This document shows positions 41,777-50,326 of a stretch of 64,000 nt of DNA, in pieces. The DNA comes from Alphaproteobacteria bacterium 32-64-14 (GTDB taxonomy: Bacteria; Pseudomonadota; Alphaproteobacteria; Caulobacterales; Hyphomonadaceae), in contig NCEM01000019.1 of assembly GCA_002280725.1 (NCBI GenBank), positions 1 through 64,000 on the forward strand, written 5' to 3'. Below the pieces are notes generated by a model that worked only from the letters and a program-made list of their open reading frames with translations, made no database searches and had not been told where the DNA came from. The translations under genes were made by a program, and so were the position numbers. The first letter of the stretch is position 1. Each line of letters starts with the position of its first letter.

Positions 41777-42340
41777 ATGGCGAAAGCTGCATTTCACAAG
41801 AACCAGAAGGTTTTCGTCAAACCGGTTGGCACCTGGGCCGTTGTCGAGCGCGTGCTGCCGCAATGGGTGAAGGGCCTCGATGAGCCGCTGAAGGTTCATT
41901 ACGATGTCGGGCTCGGTCGCGAATTCAGCGCCGGCGAGCTGATGGCCGACAAGAGCGGCGCGCCGATCGACGAGATGGCGGATATCGACAACTGGCGCAT
42001 CAACCGCGCCCGCAACCGCTGGAAGGATTCGGAAGATGTTCCGAACCATCCGCAGCCGGGCACCTATCCCATCGTCACGACCGACGAAAAGAACTGGGGC
42101 GGCTGGCGCGTTCCCAGCGCCGAATACGATCGCGATCCGCAGCGGATCGAGTTCCAGGCCCGCATGATCGAGTCCGCGCCGCATCTGATGCGCGTCAGCA
42201 AGGCCCTCGCCCAGTTCGCGCACCAGCACTCGGACGACATGCCCGCAGAACTTCTGACCCTGGCCAAGAAAGCCACCACCCTGCTGCGCCGCATCTATGA
42301 GACGCCGGGCGAGGTTTCGGTTCAGGTTGCCGCTGAATAA
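41777..42340 (+). CDS. Conserved-looking cytoplasmic protein of unknown function
   Basis: I do not recognise this 187-residue protein. It begins 'MAKAAFHKNQKVFVKPVGTW', and its first 55 residues look like a small SH3/KOW-type beta barrel ('VFVKPVGTWAVVERVLPQWV', 'LKVHYDVGLGREFSAGEL'). The middle holds 'DIDNWRINRARNRWKDSEDV' and 'TYPIVTTDEKNWGGWRVPSA', and the C-terminal 60 residues are helical ('HLMRVSKALAQFAHQHSDDM', 'ELLTLAKKATTLLRRIYE'). It has no membrane span. It lies 123 bases upstream of pepN on the same strand. Good codon use and clean boundaries argue for a real gene. Confidence 0.75.
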   Translation: MAKAAFHKNQKVFVKPVGTWAVVERVLPQWVKGLDEPLKVHYDVGLGREFSAGELMADKSGAPIDEMADIDNWRINRARNRWKDSEDVPNHPQPGTYPIVTTDEKNWGGWRVPSAEYDRDPQRIEFQARMIESAPHLMRVSKALAQFAHQHSDDMPAELLTLAKKATTLLRRIYETPGEVSVQVAAE

Positions 42341-42463
42341 CAAACGGCAAGTCCGCGTTTTCGGGCCAAAATTCAGGTGAACGGCCTTTATATTGGCGCC
42401 GAACCCTGTACGCATCGGGACAACCGCACACCTTGGGCGGGAAGCCTGATCGAGCCCTGAGCG

Positions 42464-45097
42464 ATGCGAACAGAAAACCCGCCTCCCGTCCGCCTGTCCG
42501 ATTACCAGCCCTATCCGTTTCGGATCGATCAGGTGCGGATGCGCTTCCAGCTGCATCCGACCGATACGCGCGTGCTCACGCAGCTCGATATTCGCCGCGT
42601 GGGCGATGGCGACGCCGCGCTGGTTCTGGACGGCGAAAAGCTGACGATGAAATCGATCCGGCTGAATGGCGATGCGCTATCGGCGGACGACTACACCATC
42701 GATTCCGAGAAGCTGACGCTTCCGCGCGTGGGCGACACGTTCTCGCTCGAGATCGAGACCAGCATTTCACCCGAGACGAACACGGAGCTCTCTGGCCTCT
42801 ACATGTCCAGCGGGCGCTTCTGCACCCAGTGCGAGGCCGAGGGTTTCCGCCGCATCGCCTTCTATCCCGACCGGCCCGATGTGCTGGCGCCCTTCCACGT
42901 GCGCGTCGAAGCGGAGAAGGCGAAGTACCCCTTCCTGCTTTCCAACGGCAATCCGACCACGTCAGGCAATCTTGATGGCGGCAGACACTTCGCCGAGTGG
43001 ACCGACCCTCACCCCAAGCCGTCCTATCTGTTCGCGCTGGTTGGCGGCGAGTTCGACGTGCTGGAAGACGATTTCACCACCTCATCCGGCAAGCCGGTGA
43101 AACTGGCGATCTATGTCGAGAAAGGCGATGCGCCGCGGGCCGCCTACGCCATGCTGTCGCTGAAGAACGCGATGTCATGGGACGAGGATGTGTTCGGCCG
43201 TGAATACGATCTCGACATCTTCCAGATCGTCGCCGTGCGCGATTTCAACTTCGGCGCAATGGAAAACAAGGGGCTCAACATCTTCAACTCGGCCTACGTG
43301 CTGGCCGATGGCAGCGCGGCGACGGACGCCGACTTCGAGGCCATCGAAAGCATCGTCGCGCACGAGTACTTCCACAACTGGACCGGCAACCGCATCACCT
43401 GCCGCGACTGGTTCCAGCTGTGCCTGAAGGAAGGGCTCACCGTTTATCGCGATCAGGAATTTACCAAGGCAATGCGCTCGCCGGCCGTCGCGCGCATCAA
43501 GGAAGTGATCCGCCTGCGCACGCGGCAATTCCCCGAAGATGCAGGCCCGCTGGCCCATCCCGTGCGGCCCGATCGCTACGCCCGCATCGACAATCTCTAT
43601 ACGGCGACGGTGTACGAGAAAGGTGCGGAGCTGATCCGCATGCTGCGCCTGATGATCGGCGACGAAAGCTTCTTTGCCGGCATGAACCGCTATTTCGATA
43701 CGTTTGATGGCACCGCCGCAACCATCGAGGATTTCGTCGACGCCTTTCAACCATCGACGCATCATGATCTCGGCGCGTTCTCGCAATGGTATGCGCAGGC
43801 CGGCACGCCTGCGATCACCGCCAAAGGCAAGTACGACGCCGCGGCCCGCACGTGGAAGCTCACGCTGACGCAGGCGGTGCCGCCAACGCCCGGGCAGCCG
43901 CAGAAGGTTGCGGTGCCCATCCCGCTGCGTGTGGCGCTGTTCGATTCCAACGGCGCGAAGATCGATGCGCGCTTGGGCGACGGACTTGCCGGGCCGGAGC
44001 ATGTGCTGCTGCTGGACCAGCCATCGAAGGACTTCATCTTCTCGGGCGTGGGTTCCCCGCCGCGCGCCTCGCTCAACCGCGGCTTCTCGGCGCCTGTGCG
44101 CCTCACGGACGATCTGCCGGAGCCGGACCGCGCAGCCCTGGCTGGCGCCGATGACGATCCGTTCGCGCAGTGGGAAGCGCTGCAATCCATCGCGCGCGCC
44201 GTGATCCTGGATTCCGTGCGCGGTGGATCGCGTGAGCCCGATGGCGTGCGCGCTGCGGCCTATGTCCGGTCCCTGCGCGATTCCGTCGTGCGCGCCGCCG
44301 GCGCCGATCCCGCGTTTGCCGCGCTGCTGCTCTACATCCCGACTGTTGGCGAACTGATCCTCGACTCGAAGGATGCTGACCCTAGCGCGTTGCATGTCGT
44401 GCGGCTGGAGCTGCGCCGCTCGGTGGCCCGTGCGCTGGAAGATCAGCTGCTGGCGGCCCTCGACAAGGCAGAACCGCAAACATTCGACCCTTCGGCTGCC
44501 GCCGCCGGCCGCCGCGCTTTGAGATCGTCGGCCCTGTCGCTGCTGTCCTCGCTTGGCGACCGCCACGAAACGCTGATCGCGCAGGCCTATCGCGGTGCGA
44601 CCACGATGACGGAATGCCTTGCTGCGCTAACCGCGCTGTCGAACATCGAAAGCGGCGCGTTCGATTTGGCGCTGGCGGACTTCGAGGCTCGCTGGGCCAA
44701 TGCGCCGCTGGTCATGGACAAATGGTTCGGCGTGCAGTCGATGTCGATCCGCAACGATCTGCGGGAGCGTCTGGTGAAGCTCCAGACCCGGCCGGACTAT
44801 GACCTGCGCAACCCGAACCGCGTCCGCTCCTTGGCCGCCTCGTTTGCGATGAACAACCCGGTCGCCTTCCACGCCGAGGACGGCTGGGGCTACCGGTTCC
44901 TGGCCGACCTCATTCTCAAGGTCGATCCGCTGAACCCGGCCCTGTCGGCCCGCCTTTCGACCGCGTTTGAAAGCTGGCGCTCGTTCAACGCGGTGCGGCG
45001 CGACCATGCGCAGGCCCAGCTGCGGCGGTTGTCGGAGGCCGGATTGTCCCGCAACGCGCTGGATATCGTGGACCGCGCCCTCGCCGACCAAAAATAG
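42464..45097 (+). CDS. pepN: Aminopeptidase N
   Basis: An M1-family zinc aminopeptidase of the proteobacterial PepN type, removing N-terminal residues from peptides in the cytoplasm. The 877-residue length is normal. Motifs are 'DFNFGAMENKGLNIFNS' (GAMEN substrate loop), 'VAHEYFHNWTGNRITCRDWF' (HExxH at about 300-304) and the third ligand Glu in 'QLCLKEGLTVYRDQEF'. The N-terminal domain opens with 'PPPVRLSDYQPYPFRIDQVR' and the C-terminal domain with 'VRGGSREPDGVRAAAYVRS' is helical repeat. It stands between the unknown 41777 gene and the EAL gene, without obvious operon partners. Confidence 0.95.
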   Translation: MRTENPPPVRLSDYQPYPFRIDQVRMRFQLHPTDTRVLTQLDIRRVGDGDAALVLDGEKLTMKSIRLNGDALSADDYTIDSEKLTLPRVGDTFSLEIETSISPETNTELSGLYMSSGRFCTQCEAEGFRRIAFYPDRPDVLAPFHVRVEAEKAKYPFLLSNGNPTTSGNLDGGRHFAEWTDPHPKPSYLFALVGGEFDVLEDDFTTSSGKPVKLAIYVEKGDAPRAAYAMLSLKNAMSWDEDVFGREYDLDIFQIVAVRDFNFGAMENKGLNIFNSAYVLADGSAATDADFEAIESIVAHEYFHNWTGNRITCRDWFQLCLKEGLTVYRDQEFTKAMRSPAVARIKEVIRLRTRQFPEDAGPLAHPVRPDRYARIDNLYTATVYEKGAELIRMLRLMIGDESFFAGMNRYFDTFDGTAATIEDFVDAFQPSTHHDLGAFSQWYAQAGTPAITAKGKYDAAARTWKLTLTQAVPPTPGQPQKVAVPIPLRVALFDSNGAKIDARLGDGLAGPEHVLLLDQPSKDFIFSGVGSPPRASLNRGFSAPVRLTDDLPEPDRAALAGADDDPFAQWEALQSIARAVILDSVRGGSREPDGVRAAAYVRSLRDSVVRAAGADPAFAALLLYIPTVGELILDSKDADPSALHVVRLELRRSVARALEDQLLAALDKAEPQTFDPSAAAAGRRALRSSALSLLSSLGDRHETLIAQAYRGATTMTECLAALTALSNIESGAFDLALADFEARWANAPLVMDKWFGVQSMSIRNDLRERLVKLQTRPDYDLRNPNRVRSLAASFAMNNPVAFHAEDGWGYRFLADLILKVDPLNPALSARLSTAFESWRSFNAVRRDHAQAQLRRLSEAGLSRNALDIVDRALADQK

Positions 45098-45135
45098 CCG
45101 CGTGACTCAACGTCAGCCTTTACGGGTTAGTATCG

Positions 45136-45150
45136 TTAACTAGCGACTAA
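45136..45150. promoter_or_regulatory. CtrA-like box upstream of the EAL gene
   Basis: TTAA-CTAGCGA-CTAA matches the CtrA consensus TTAA-N7-TTAA at 7 of 8 specified positions. It lies 51 bases before the ATG at 45202, in the roughly 100-base spacer after pepN. It may mark cell-cycle control of the c-di-GMP gene, but one mismatch makes it only suggestive. Confidence 0.35.
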
Positions 45151-45201
45151 CAATGCGGGGATAGCGTCCAGTGTCGCGATGATGTGACCGGACAGGCGGG
45201 A

Positions 45202-46329
45202 ATGTCGGTTTCAACCCCTGACGACGCGAGGTTTAGAGACTTTGCGTTTGCGGCTGCTGACCTTCTGGTCACCAGCGACGCGGGCGGCCGCATTGTCGAC
45301 GCCCAGGGCGACGCCACCCTGTTCCACCACCCCTCCGCCGACCGCCTGATTGGCCGCAACGCCATCGACCTGGTCAGCGAAGCGGAAGGCAGCCGTCTGC
45401 GCGAGGATCTTTGGTCGCTGGCGCCGGGCCGCCGCATCTCGTGGGATGACGCCAGGTCCATCGAGGGCGGGCGGCGCGTTGTCGTGCAGCGCAGCGCCAC
45501 CTCGCCCAACAGCTTCAACTTCGCCGTGCTGCGCATGCCGGCCTCTATTCGCGTTCGCGGCGACAGCGCGGACGAGGTGATGGCCGAACGCTTCCGCGAC
45601 GCCGTGATGAATGGCCGTCTCAAGGCGGCGTGCCAGCCTGTTGTCGAAACGCGCTCGGGCGCGATCAGTCATTACGAAGTTCTCGCGCGGTTCAACGGCG
45701 AGGACTCGCCTGTGGGTCTGATCGCGGCGGCTGAGAAGAGCGGCCAGATCGCGCACCTGGACTATGTGATGGTGAGTGCCGCGGCTGCCCGCCTCGAAGT
45801 GAACCCTGACCCAGAATATCGCCTGGCCGTGAACATCTCTGGGGAGTCGCTGCAACGGCTCGATGTGATCCGTGAGCTTTGCGCAGCCATTTCCGGCCGC
45901 ACGTTCACGCGCTCGCGCCTGATCGTCGAGGTTACGGAGTCCGCCCACATCCACGATATCGAGATGGCCGCGCGGGCTGTGGAAATGCTGCGCGAGTGCG
46001 GCGTGGGCGTATCGCTCGATGATTTTGGCGCGGGCTCTGCTTCGTTCGGCTATCTGCGCGCGCTCAACGTCGATGGCCTGAAGTTCGACGGCAGCTTCCT
46101 GCAGGCGGCTGAAACCAACCGCCGTGGCCTTGCCCTGATGCGCAGCGTCGCGCGCATGTGCGCCGAGCTCGGCATTTCCTCTGTGGGCGAGCGGATCGAG
46201 ACGGAATCTGACCGGCAGATGCTGATCGAGGCTGGCGTGACGTATGCGCAGGGCTTCTTCTATGGCCGCCCGGTGATCGACGAACAATTCTTCGCACGCG
46301 GGTCAATCGCCCTGCGTAGCGCGGCATAG
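45202..46329 (+). CDS. PAS-like / EAL domain cyclic-di-GMP phosphodiesterase
   Basis: A 375-residue protein with an N-terminal PAS-like sensor region (about 5-115) and a C-terminal EAL domain that would hydrolyse c-di-GMP. EAL signature residues are present: 'HYEVLARF' (EVL variant), 'LAVNISGESL' (Asn), 'LIVEVTESAH' (Glu), 'VSLDDFGAGSAS' (DD), 'LKFDGSFL' (Lys), 'SSVGERIETESD' (Glu) and 'YAQGFFYGRP' (QG), so activity is plausible. The ATG at 45202 has GGACAGGCGGGA just upstream and is preferred; a GTG at 45184 is the alternative. It is 9 bases upstream of a receiver protein and heads a signalling trio. Confidence 0.85.
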   Translation: MSVSTPDDARFRDFAFAAADLLVTSDAGGRIVDAQGDATLFHHPSADRLIGRNAIDLVSEAEGSRLREDLWSLAPGRRISWDDARSIEGGRRVVVQRSATSPNSFNFAVLRMPASIRVRGDSADEVMAERFRDAVMNGRLKAACQPVVETRSGAISHYEVLARFNGEDSPVGLIAAAEKSGQIAHLDYVMVSAAAARLEVNPDPEYRLAVNISGESLQRLDVIRELCAAISGRTFTRSRLIVEVTESAHIHDIEMAARAVEMLRECGVGVSLDDFGAGSASFGYLRALNVDGLKFDGSFLQAAETNRRGLALMRSVARMCAELGISSVGERIETESDRQMLIEAGVTYAQGFFYGRPVIDEQFFARGSIALRSAA

Positions 46330-46338
46330 GGGACTGCG

Positions 46339-46878
46339 ATGGACCGCACGCTGGAGCGCCTGAAGGTGCTGGTGGTCGATGACAACCACCACATGATCAA
46401 CATCATCAAGACGATCCTTCGCGGCTTCGAGGTGAAGGAGTTCTTTGACGCGAACAACGCGGCCGACGCCTTTCAGCTCATTCGCACGACCCCCTTCGAC
46501 TTGATCATCACCGACTTCGCGATGGATCCGATCGATGGCTGTGAGTTCACGAAGCTGATCCGCACGGCCGAGGACAGTCCCAACCATTTCGTGCCGATCA
46601 TCATGCTGACCGCATACGCCGAACGCTCGAAGGTCGAGCAGGCGCGCGATTCAGGCGTGACCGAATTCTGCGCCAAGCCCGTGACGGCAACAGAGCTCTA
46701 CAAGAAGGTCTGCGCGGTCATCAACACACCGCGCTCGTTCGTCCGTACAAGTGTGTATTTCGGCCCCGACCGCCGCCGCCGCAAGGACGATGCTTACAAG
46801 GGCAAGGAACGCCGCGAGAGCCTGTTCGGACCCAAGAGCTCGGCGGTCCTGAACCGGCAGGCGGAAACTGCCGCCTGA
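46339..46878 (+). CDS. Single-domain response regulator with basic C-terminal tail
   Basis: A 179-residue CheY-like receiver protein. The phosphoacceptor is D59 in 'DLIITDFAMDPIDG', the acidic pair is in 'LVVDDNHHM', Thr is in 'IIMLTAYAE' and Lys in 'EFCAKPVTA'. After the receiver (about 8-128) comes a 50-residue tail 'SVYFGPDRRRRKDDAYKGKE' with no known output fold; similar 'YFGPDRRRR' tails occur in other alphaproteobacterial receivers as I recall. It lies between the EAL gene and the PAS kinase and is a likely target of that kinase. Confidence 0.88.
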   Translation: MDRTLERLKVLVVDDNHHMINIIKTILRGFEVKEFFDANNAADAFQLIRTTPFDLIITDFAMDPIDGCEFTKLIRTAEDSPNHFVPIIMLTAYAERSKVEQARDSGVTEFCAKPVTATELYKKVCAVINTPRSFVRTSVYFGPDRRRRKDDAYKGKERRESLFGPKSSAVLNRQAETAA

Positions 46879-46922
46879 CTCGCGCTTTGCGTCTTCTGCG
46901 CGAATCGTTTGATAGACGAAAA

Positions 46923-46937
46923 TTAATCCCTGATTAA
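46923..46937. promoter_or_regulatory. Perfect CtrA-type box (TTAA-N7-TTAA)
   Basis: TTAATCCCTGATTAA, followed by CC, gives both TTAA half-sites at exact N7 spacing, the full consensus for the alphaproteobacterial cell-cycle regulator CtrA. It lies 47 bases upstream of the TTG at 46985 proposed as the kinase start. The surrounding 45 bases are notably AT-rich for this genome, consistent with a promoter. Confidence 0.6.
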
Positions 46938-46984
46938 CCCTTTCGCAGCGTTTCGACTCCAGAAGTGCTAGGCTCGGGGCGTAT

Positions 46985-49297
46985 TTGAGGGCGCGAATCT
47001 TGGGGAAGCCGCAAGGCAAAATCAGTCATGTGCGCCCTGGCGCACCGCCGCGGCGGCAACGCGGCGCTGTTCCCACGACCATGCTCACCCTGCTGATGCT
47101 CGCCTTTGGCGGATCGCTGGCGCTCAAGGCCTACGAGGAACGCCAGTTCGCTGACAACTCGACCCTGGTGCAACAGGCGCGTGAGGCTGAGGCTCTCTCT
47201 GGACATGTGCGCGCGGAACTTGTCGGATTGCAGGCTCGCATGGAAGCCTTGCTGATGACCGGCGCTTCGCTTGAGGCGATCCGGCGGAACGCAAAGCTGG
47301 ACGCCGTCAGTGAGCGCGCACCGCCGGAGGGCGTCTGGGCTCAGCTGATCGAGGATGGCGGCGTTCGCGTCTATGCGAACCTGCAGGACCGCTGGGTACA
47401 GGGCACACGCGCGAGCGCAGCCCTGATGCCCGAGGCGCTGGATGAGCGGAATTTCTACCTCTTGCCCAGCAACGCGATCCCGCTGAATCCACGCTATGAA
47501 TCGGTGGACTTCGAACGCTCTGCCGTTGCCTGTGCGCCGGTGCCGCGAACGGAGATTGCTGCCTGCGTGTTTCGTCCTGCGCCGCTGTTCGGCGTTGGCG
47601 ATCTCAACCGTCTGATCATCTACGGCCTGCTGCTCGCCGCACCGCTGCTCGCCGTATCGGGGCTTGTCTCTGTAATCCGCCGCCTGAGCAAGGAGAAGGA
47701 AGAGGCCGCCGCGAAAATTCCTACGCCTGCAGCCGTCGAGCTTCGCCAGTGGGCGGGTTTCGAGGTGACGGGTGTGATCGGGCTGTGGCGTTGGACGCCA
47801 CAGAGTCAGCTGCTCACGATCGGCCCCGAGGCCTCAATGCTGGTCGGCGCGACGCGCGATGGCGAGATGACACTGGACGAGTTCACCACTGTAATCGCCG
47901 AAGAAGACCGCCGCCGCGTGCGTCAGATTCTGGAGGACGCCCGCCCGCGCCAGCAAGTCAATGTGTCCTTCGTCGGCTCGGGCCGCATGGCAGGCCGCCA
48001 CTTCGAGATGATCGGCGGCGACTGGGATGGCATATTCTCGGGCGCGATCCTGAACGTGTCGGATCGCATCCAGGCGCAGACGCGCTCCCGCCGCGCCGAG
48101 GCGCTGGCGCGCACGGCGCTGGATGCCCACCCCGGCCCCTTCGCGGTGTGGAACAACCACAAGCGCCTGACCCACTGGAACGCCGCTTTCGCGCGCACCT
48201 TCAACCTCGACAAGAGCATCGTGCAGGCGGGCGCTTCCTACGACCTCATCATGTCCGAAATCGCCAAGTTCGTGCGCGTAGAGCGGCCGCTGGGCGAGGA
48301 CGCCAATTCGCGCGAGATGATGCTGCTGTCCGATATCTGGATCAGGCTAGTAGACCGCCGCACGGCGACGGATGGCCTGATCACCGTCGGCCTCGACATC
48401 ACCAATATGAAACGCCAGGAAGTCGGCCTGCAGCGTAGCGAACGCCGCCTGCGCGCCATGGTCGAGGAACTCGAGCGCACACGTGGTCAGGCGCAGGAAC
48501 TGGCTGACATGTATGCCGAAGCCAAGACACGCGCCGAACGCGCTGCCCAGGCCAAGGGCTCGTTCCTCAGCAATATGAGCCACGAGCTGCGCACGCCGCT
48601 TACCCACATCAACGGCTTTGCCGACATGATGGCGCAGGAAATCTACGGGCCGCTGGGCAATGACCGCTACCGCGAATACGCGGAAGACATTGTCGGCGCG
48701 GGCAAGCACCTCGAAGAGATGATCAACGACATCCTCGACATGTCGAAGGTCGAGGCCGGAAAGATGCGCCTGTCGCCTGCATGGATAGACCCCGAAGACG
48801 CCGTGGACGCCGCCATCAAGCTCTCGCGCCGGCGCGCGGCCGATCGCGAAGTCGCGCTGGTCTTCGATCCGGATGATGATCTGCCGGAGATCAATGGCGA
48901 TCACCGCGCTATCAAGCAGATGACGTTCAACTTGATCACCAACGCGATCAAGTTCACCGATCCGGGCGGCGAGATCCGGGTAACGGTGGTGGTTGAAGGC
49001 AAGTGGCTGGTGATCCGCGTCAGGGACAGCGGCATCGGCATCGCGCCGGAAGACCTGCCGCGCCTCGCCCAGCCTTTCGAACAGGTGACGACGCCGGAAG
49101 CCAAGCTGCGCAATGTGCGCGGCACCGGCCTTGGCCTTGCGCTGACCAAATCGTTCGCCGAGATGCACGGCGGCTACATCACCATCGACAGCACGGTCGG
49201 CGTTGGCACAACGGTGTCGATCTACCTGCCCGCCGGCAAGGCGGCGCCGGCGCCCAACGGCCACGCCGATCCAATCCTGGAAGATATCGACGGCTGA
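46985..49297 (+). CDS. PAS-domain sensor histidine kinase (PleC/DivJ-like)
   Basis: A 770-residue membrane histidine kinase. Two membrane spans (about 33-50 and 205-225) flank a periplasmic domain of about 155 residues. Two PAS-like modules (about 250-370 and 375-485) precede a helical linker. The HisKA motif is 'FLSNMSHELRTPLTHINGFA' with His533, and the ATPase domain has the N box 'MTFNLITNAIKFTDPGG', G1 'VRDSGIGIAPEDL' and G2 'RGTGLGLALTKSFAEMHGG'. The layout and H-box resemble the cell-fate kinases PleC/DivJ, and the promoter has a CtrA box; identity is not certain. The start is ambiguous: TTG 46985, GTG 47030 or ATG 47081, all before the first span. Confidence 0.88.
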   Translation: MRARILGKPQGKISHVRPGAPPRRQRGAVPTTMLTLLMLAFGGSLALKAYEERQFADNSTLVQQAREAEALSGHVRAELVGLQARMEALLMTGASLEAIRRNAKLDAVSERAPPEGVWAQLIEDGGVRVYANLQDRWVQGTRASAALMPEALDERNFYLLPSNAIPLNPRYESVDFERSAVACAPVPRTEIAACVFRPAPLFGVGDLNRLIIYGLLLAAPLLAVSGLVSVIRRLSKEKEEAAAKIPTPAAVELRQWAGFEVTGVIGLWRWTPQSQLLTIGPEASMLVGATRDGEMTLDEFTTVIAEEDRRRVRQILEDARPRQQVNVSFVGSGRMAGRHFEMIGGDWDGIFSGAILNVSDRIQAQTRSRRAEALARTALDAHPGPFAVWNNHKRLTHWNAAFARTFNLDKSIVQAGASYDLIMSEIAKFVRVERPLGEDANSREMMLLSDIWIRLVDRRTATDGLITVGLDITNMKRQEVGLQRSERRLRAMVEELERTRGQAQELADMYAEAKTRAERAAQAKGSFLSNMSHELRTPLTHINGFADMMAQEIYGPLGNDRYREYAEDIVGAGKHLEEMINDILDMSKVEAGKMRLSPAWIDPEDAVDAAIKLSRRRAADREVALVFDPDDDLPEINGDHRAIKQMTFNLITNAIKFTDPGGEIRVTVVVEGKWLVIRVRDSGIGIAPEDLPRLAQPFEQVTTPEAKLRNVRGTGLGLALTKSFAEMHGGYITIDSTVGVGTTVSIYLPAGKAAPAPNGHADPILEDIDG

Positions 49298-49303
49298 GGC
49301 CGC

Positions 49304-49867
49304 CTACTCGCCCGCAGGCTTGGCCGGAAGCGGCGCGACAGGCGGCTTTGCGGGATCGCTTGCCCGGCCCTCTCCTCGCGGCCCATCCTTGCCGTCGGCG
49401 CGCTGCATGCGCGCGTTGAAGGGCGTCAGCAAGCCCACGGCGGCCGTGGCGCGCGCCTGAGGCGGCATCCGGCCGATGTGACTGATCAGGATATCCTCCG
49501 CCAGCCGCTGCAGCTTGGTCTCGCGTAGCTGGAAGATCGAAACCGCTTCGCGCAGCCTGTTCTCGTCGAACGGTTCGGCGAGCGCGGCTTCATAAACGAC
49601 CTTCCCCGCTTCGCTCAGCCTGTGGCGGTCATCGCCCATGGCGACCCAGCTTTCGCGCAGTTGCTGGCGCAGTTGCGTGCGATCAGTTTCAGGAAGCTGC
49701 GCCCATGCGGCGGCCACCACGTCAGAAGTGGGGCCGTAACGCTCAAGCTGCATCTGTACGGTGGGCTCGTCGGTCTTCGGCGTCAGCCAGCGGCCGACAA
49801 CGATGCCGACAAGCGCCGCGTTGAGCGCGAGAGATCCAACCAGGATGATGGTAGCTCTGGACGGCAT
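49304..49867 (-). CDS. Periplasmic heavy-metal-sensor-like protein
   Basis: A 187-residue protein anchored by one N-terminal span ('ATIILVGSLALNAALVGIVV') with a helical periplasmic domain of the Metal_resist/CnrX/Spy-like type: 'YGPTSDVVAAAWAQLPETDR', 'LRQQLRESWVAMGDDRHRLS', 'FDENRLREAVSIFQLRETKL' and 'RMPPQARATAAVGLL'. The C-terminus is a low-complexity Pro/Ala tail. It is third in an operon after an ECF sigma factor and a probable anti-sigma factor (gaps of 8 and 7 bases), the same logic as CnrYXH. The signal it senses is unknown. Confidence 0.72.
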   Translation of the reverse strand: MPSRATIILVGSLALNAALVGIVVGRWLTPKTDEPTVQMQLERYGPTSDVVAAAWAQLPETDRTQLRQQLRESWVAMGDDRHRLSEAGKVVYEAALAEPFDENRLREAVSIFQLRETKLQRLAEDILISHIGRMPPQARATAAVGLLTPFNARMQRADGKDGPRGEGRASDPAKPPVAPLPAKPAGE

Positions 49868-49874
49868 TCCCGGC

Positions 49875-50318
49875 TCAGTTCTCGGTGTCGTTCATGGCCG
49901 TGAGAAACACGGAGCCCGCACCACCGCCCGAAACGGTCAGCATCGTCGCGTAGTCGGTTGCAGGCACAGACTGCGGCTCGCCGGCATATCCAACCGCAAC
50001 GCCGAGTGCGAGAGACGCAGCCAGCGCCCCGCCCATCACCCATTTCGGCAGGGTCAGCCAGCCAAACACGTCAACAGGCGCGCTGCGGCGGCGGCCCGGC
50101 GATGTGCCGATGATTGACGTTTCCAGCGAGAGGGAAGCGGGCAGATCCCGCTCCAGCGACAGCAGGTGATCGAACGCGCGCTCGCTTTCCCAGACATCGC
50201 GGATGCGGTGCGGCGCGCCTTCGAGAAACACCTCGGCATGAAGGCGATCGTCTTCCGGCCAGCGCGCCAGGTCTGCGCCATAGGCCGCCAGCAATCCCAT
50301 GAAATGTGCTTCGTTCAT
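49875..50318 (-). CDS. Probable membrane anti-sigma factor
   Basis: A 147-residue protein with a cytoplasmic helical N-terminus ('MNEAHFMGLLAAYGADLARW', 'EVFLEGAPHRIRDVWESERA'), one membrane span ('WVMGGALAASLALGVAVGYA', about 95-115) and a short periplasmic tail. This topology and its place 8 bases after the ECF sigma gene indicate an anti-sigma factor, although no ZAS Cys/His motif is visible and the family is not recognised. The metal-sensor-like protein follows after 7 bases and may control it. Confidence 0.65.
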   Translation of the reverse strand: MNEAHFMGLLAAYGADLARWPEDDRLHAEVFLEGAPHRIRDVWESERAFDHLLSLERDLPASLSLETSIIGTSPGRRRSAPVDVFGWLTLPKWVMGGALAASLALGVAVGYAGEPQSVPATDYATMLTVSGGGAGSVFLTAMNDTEN

Positions 50319-50326
50319 TGCATTCC

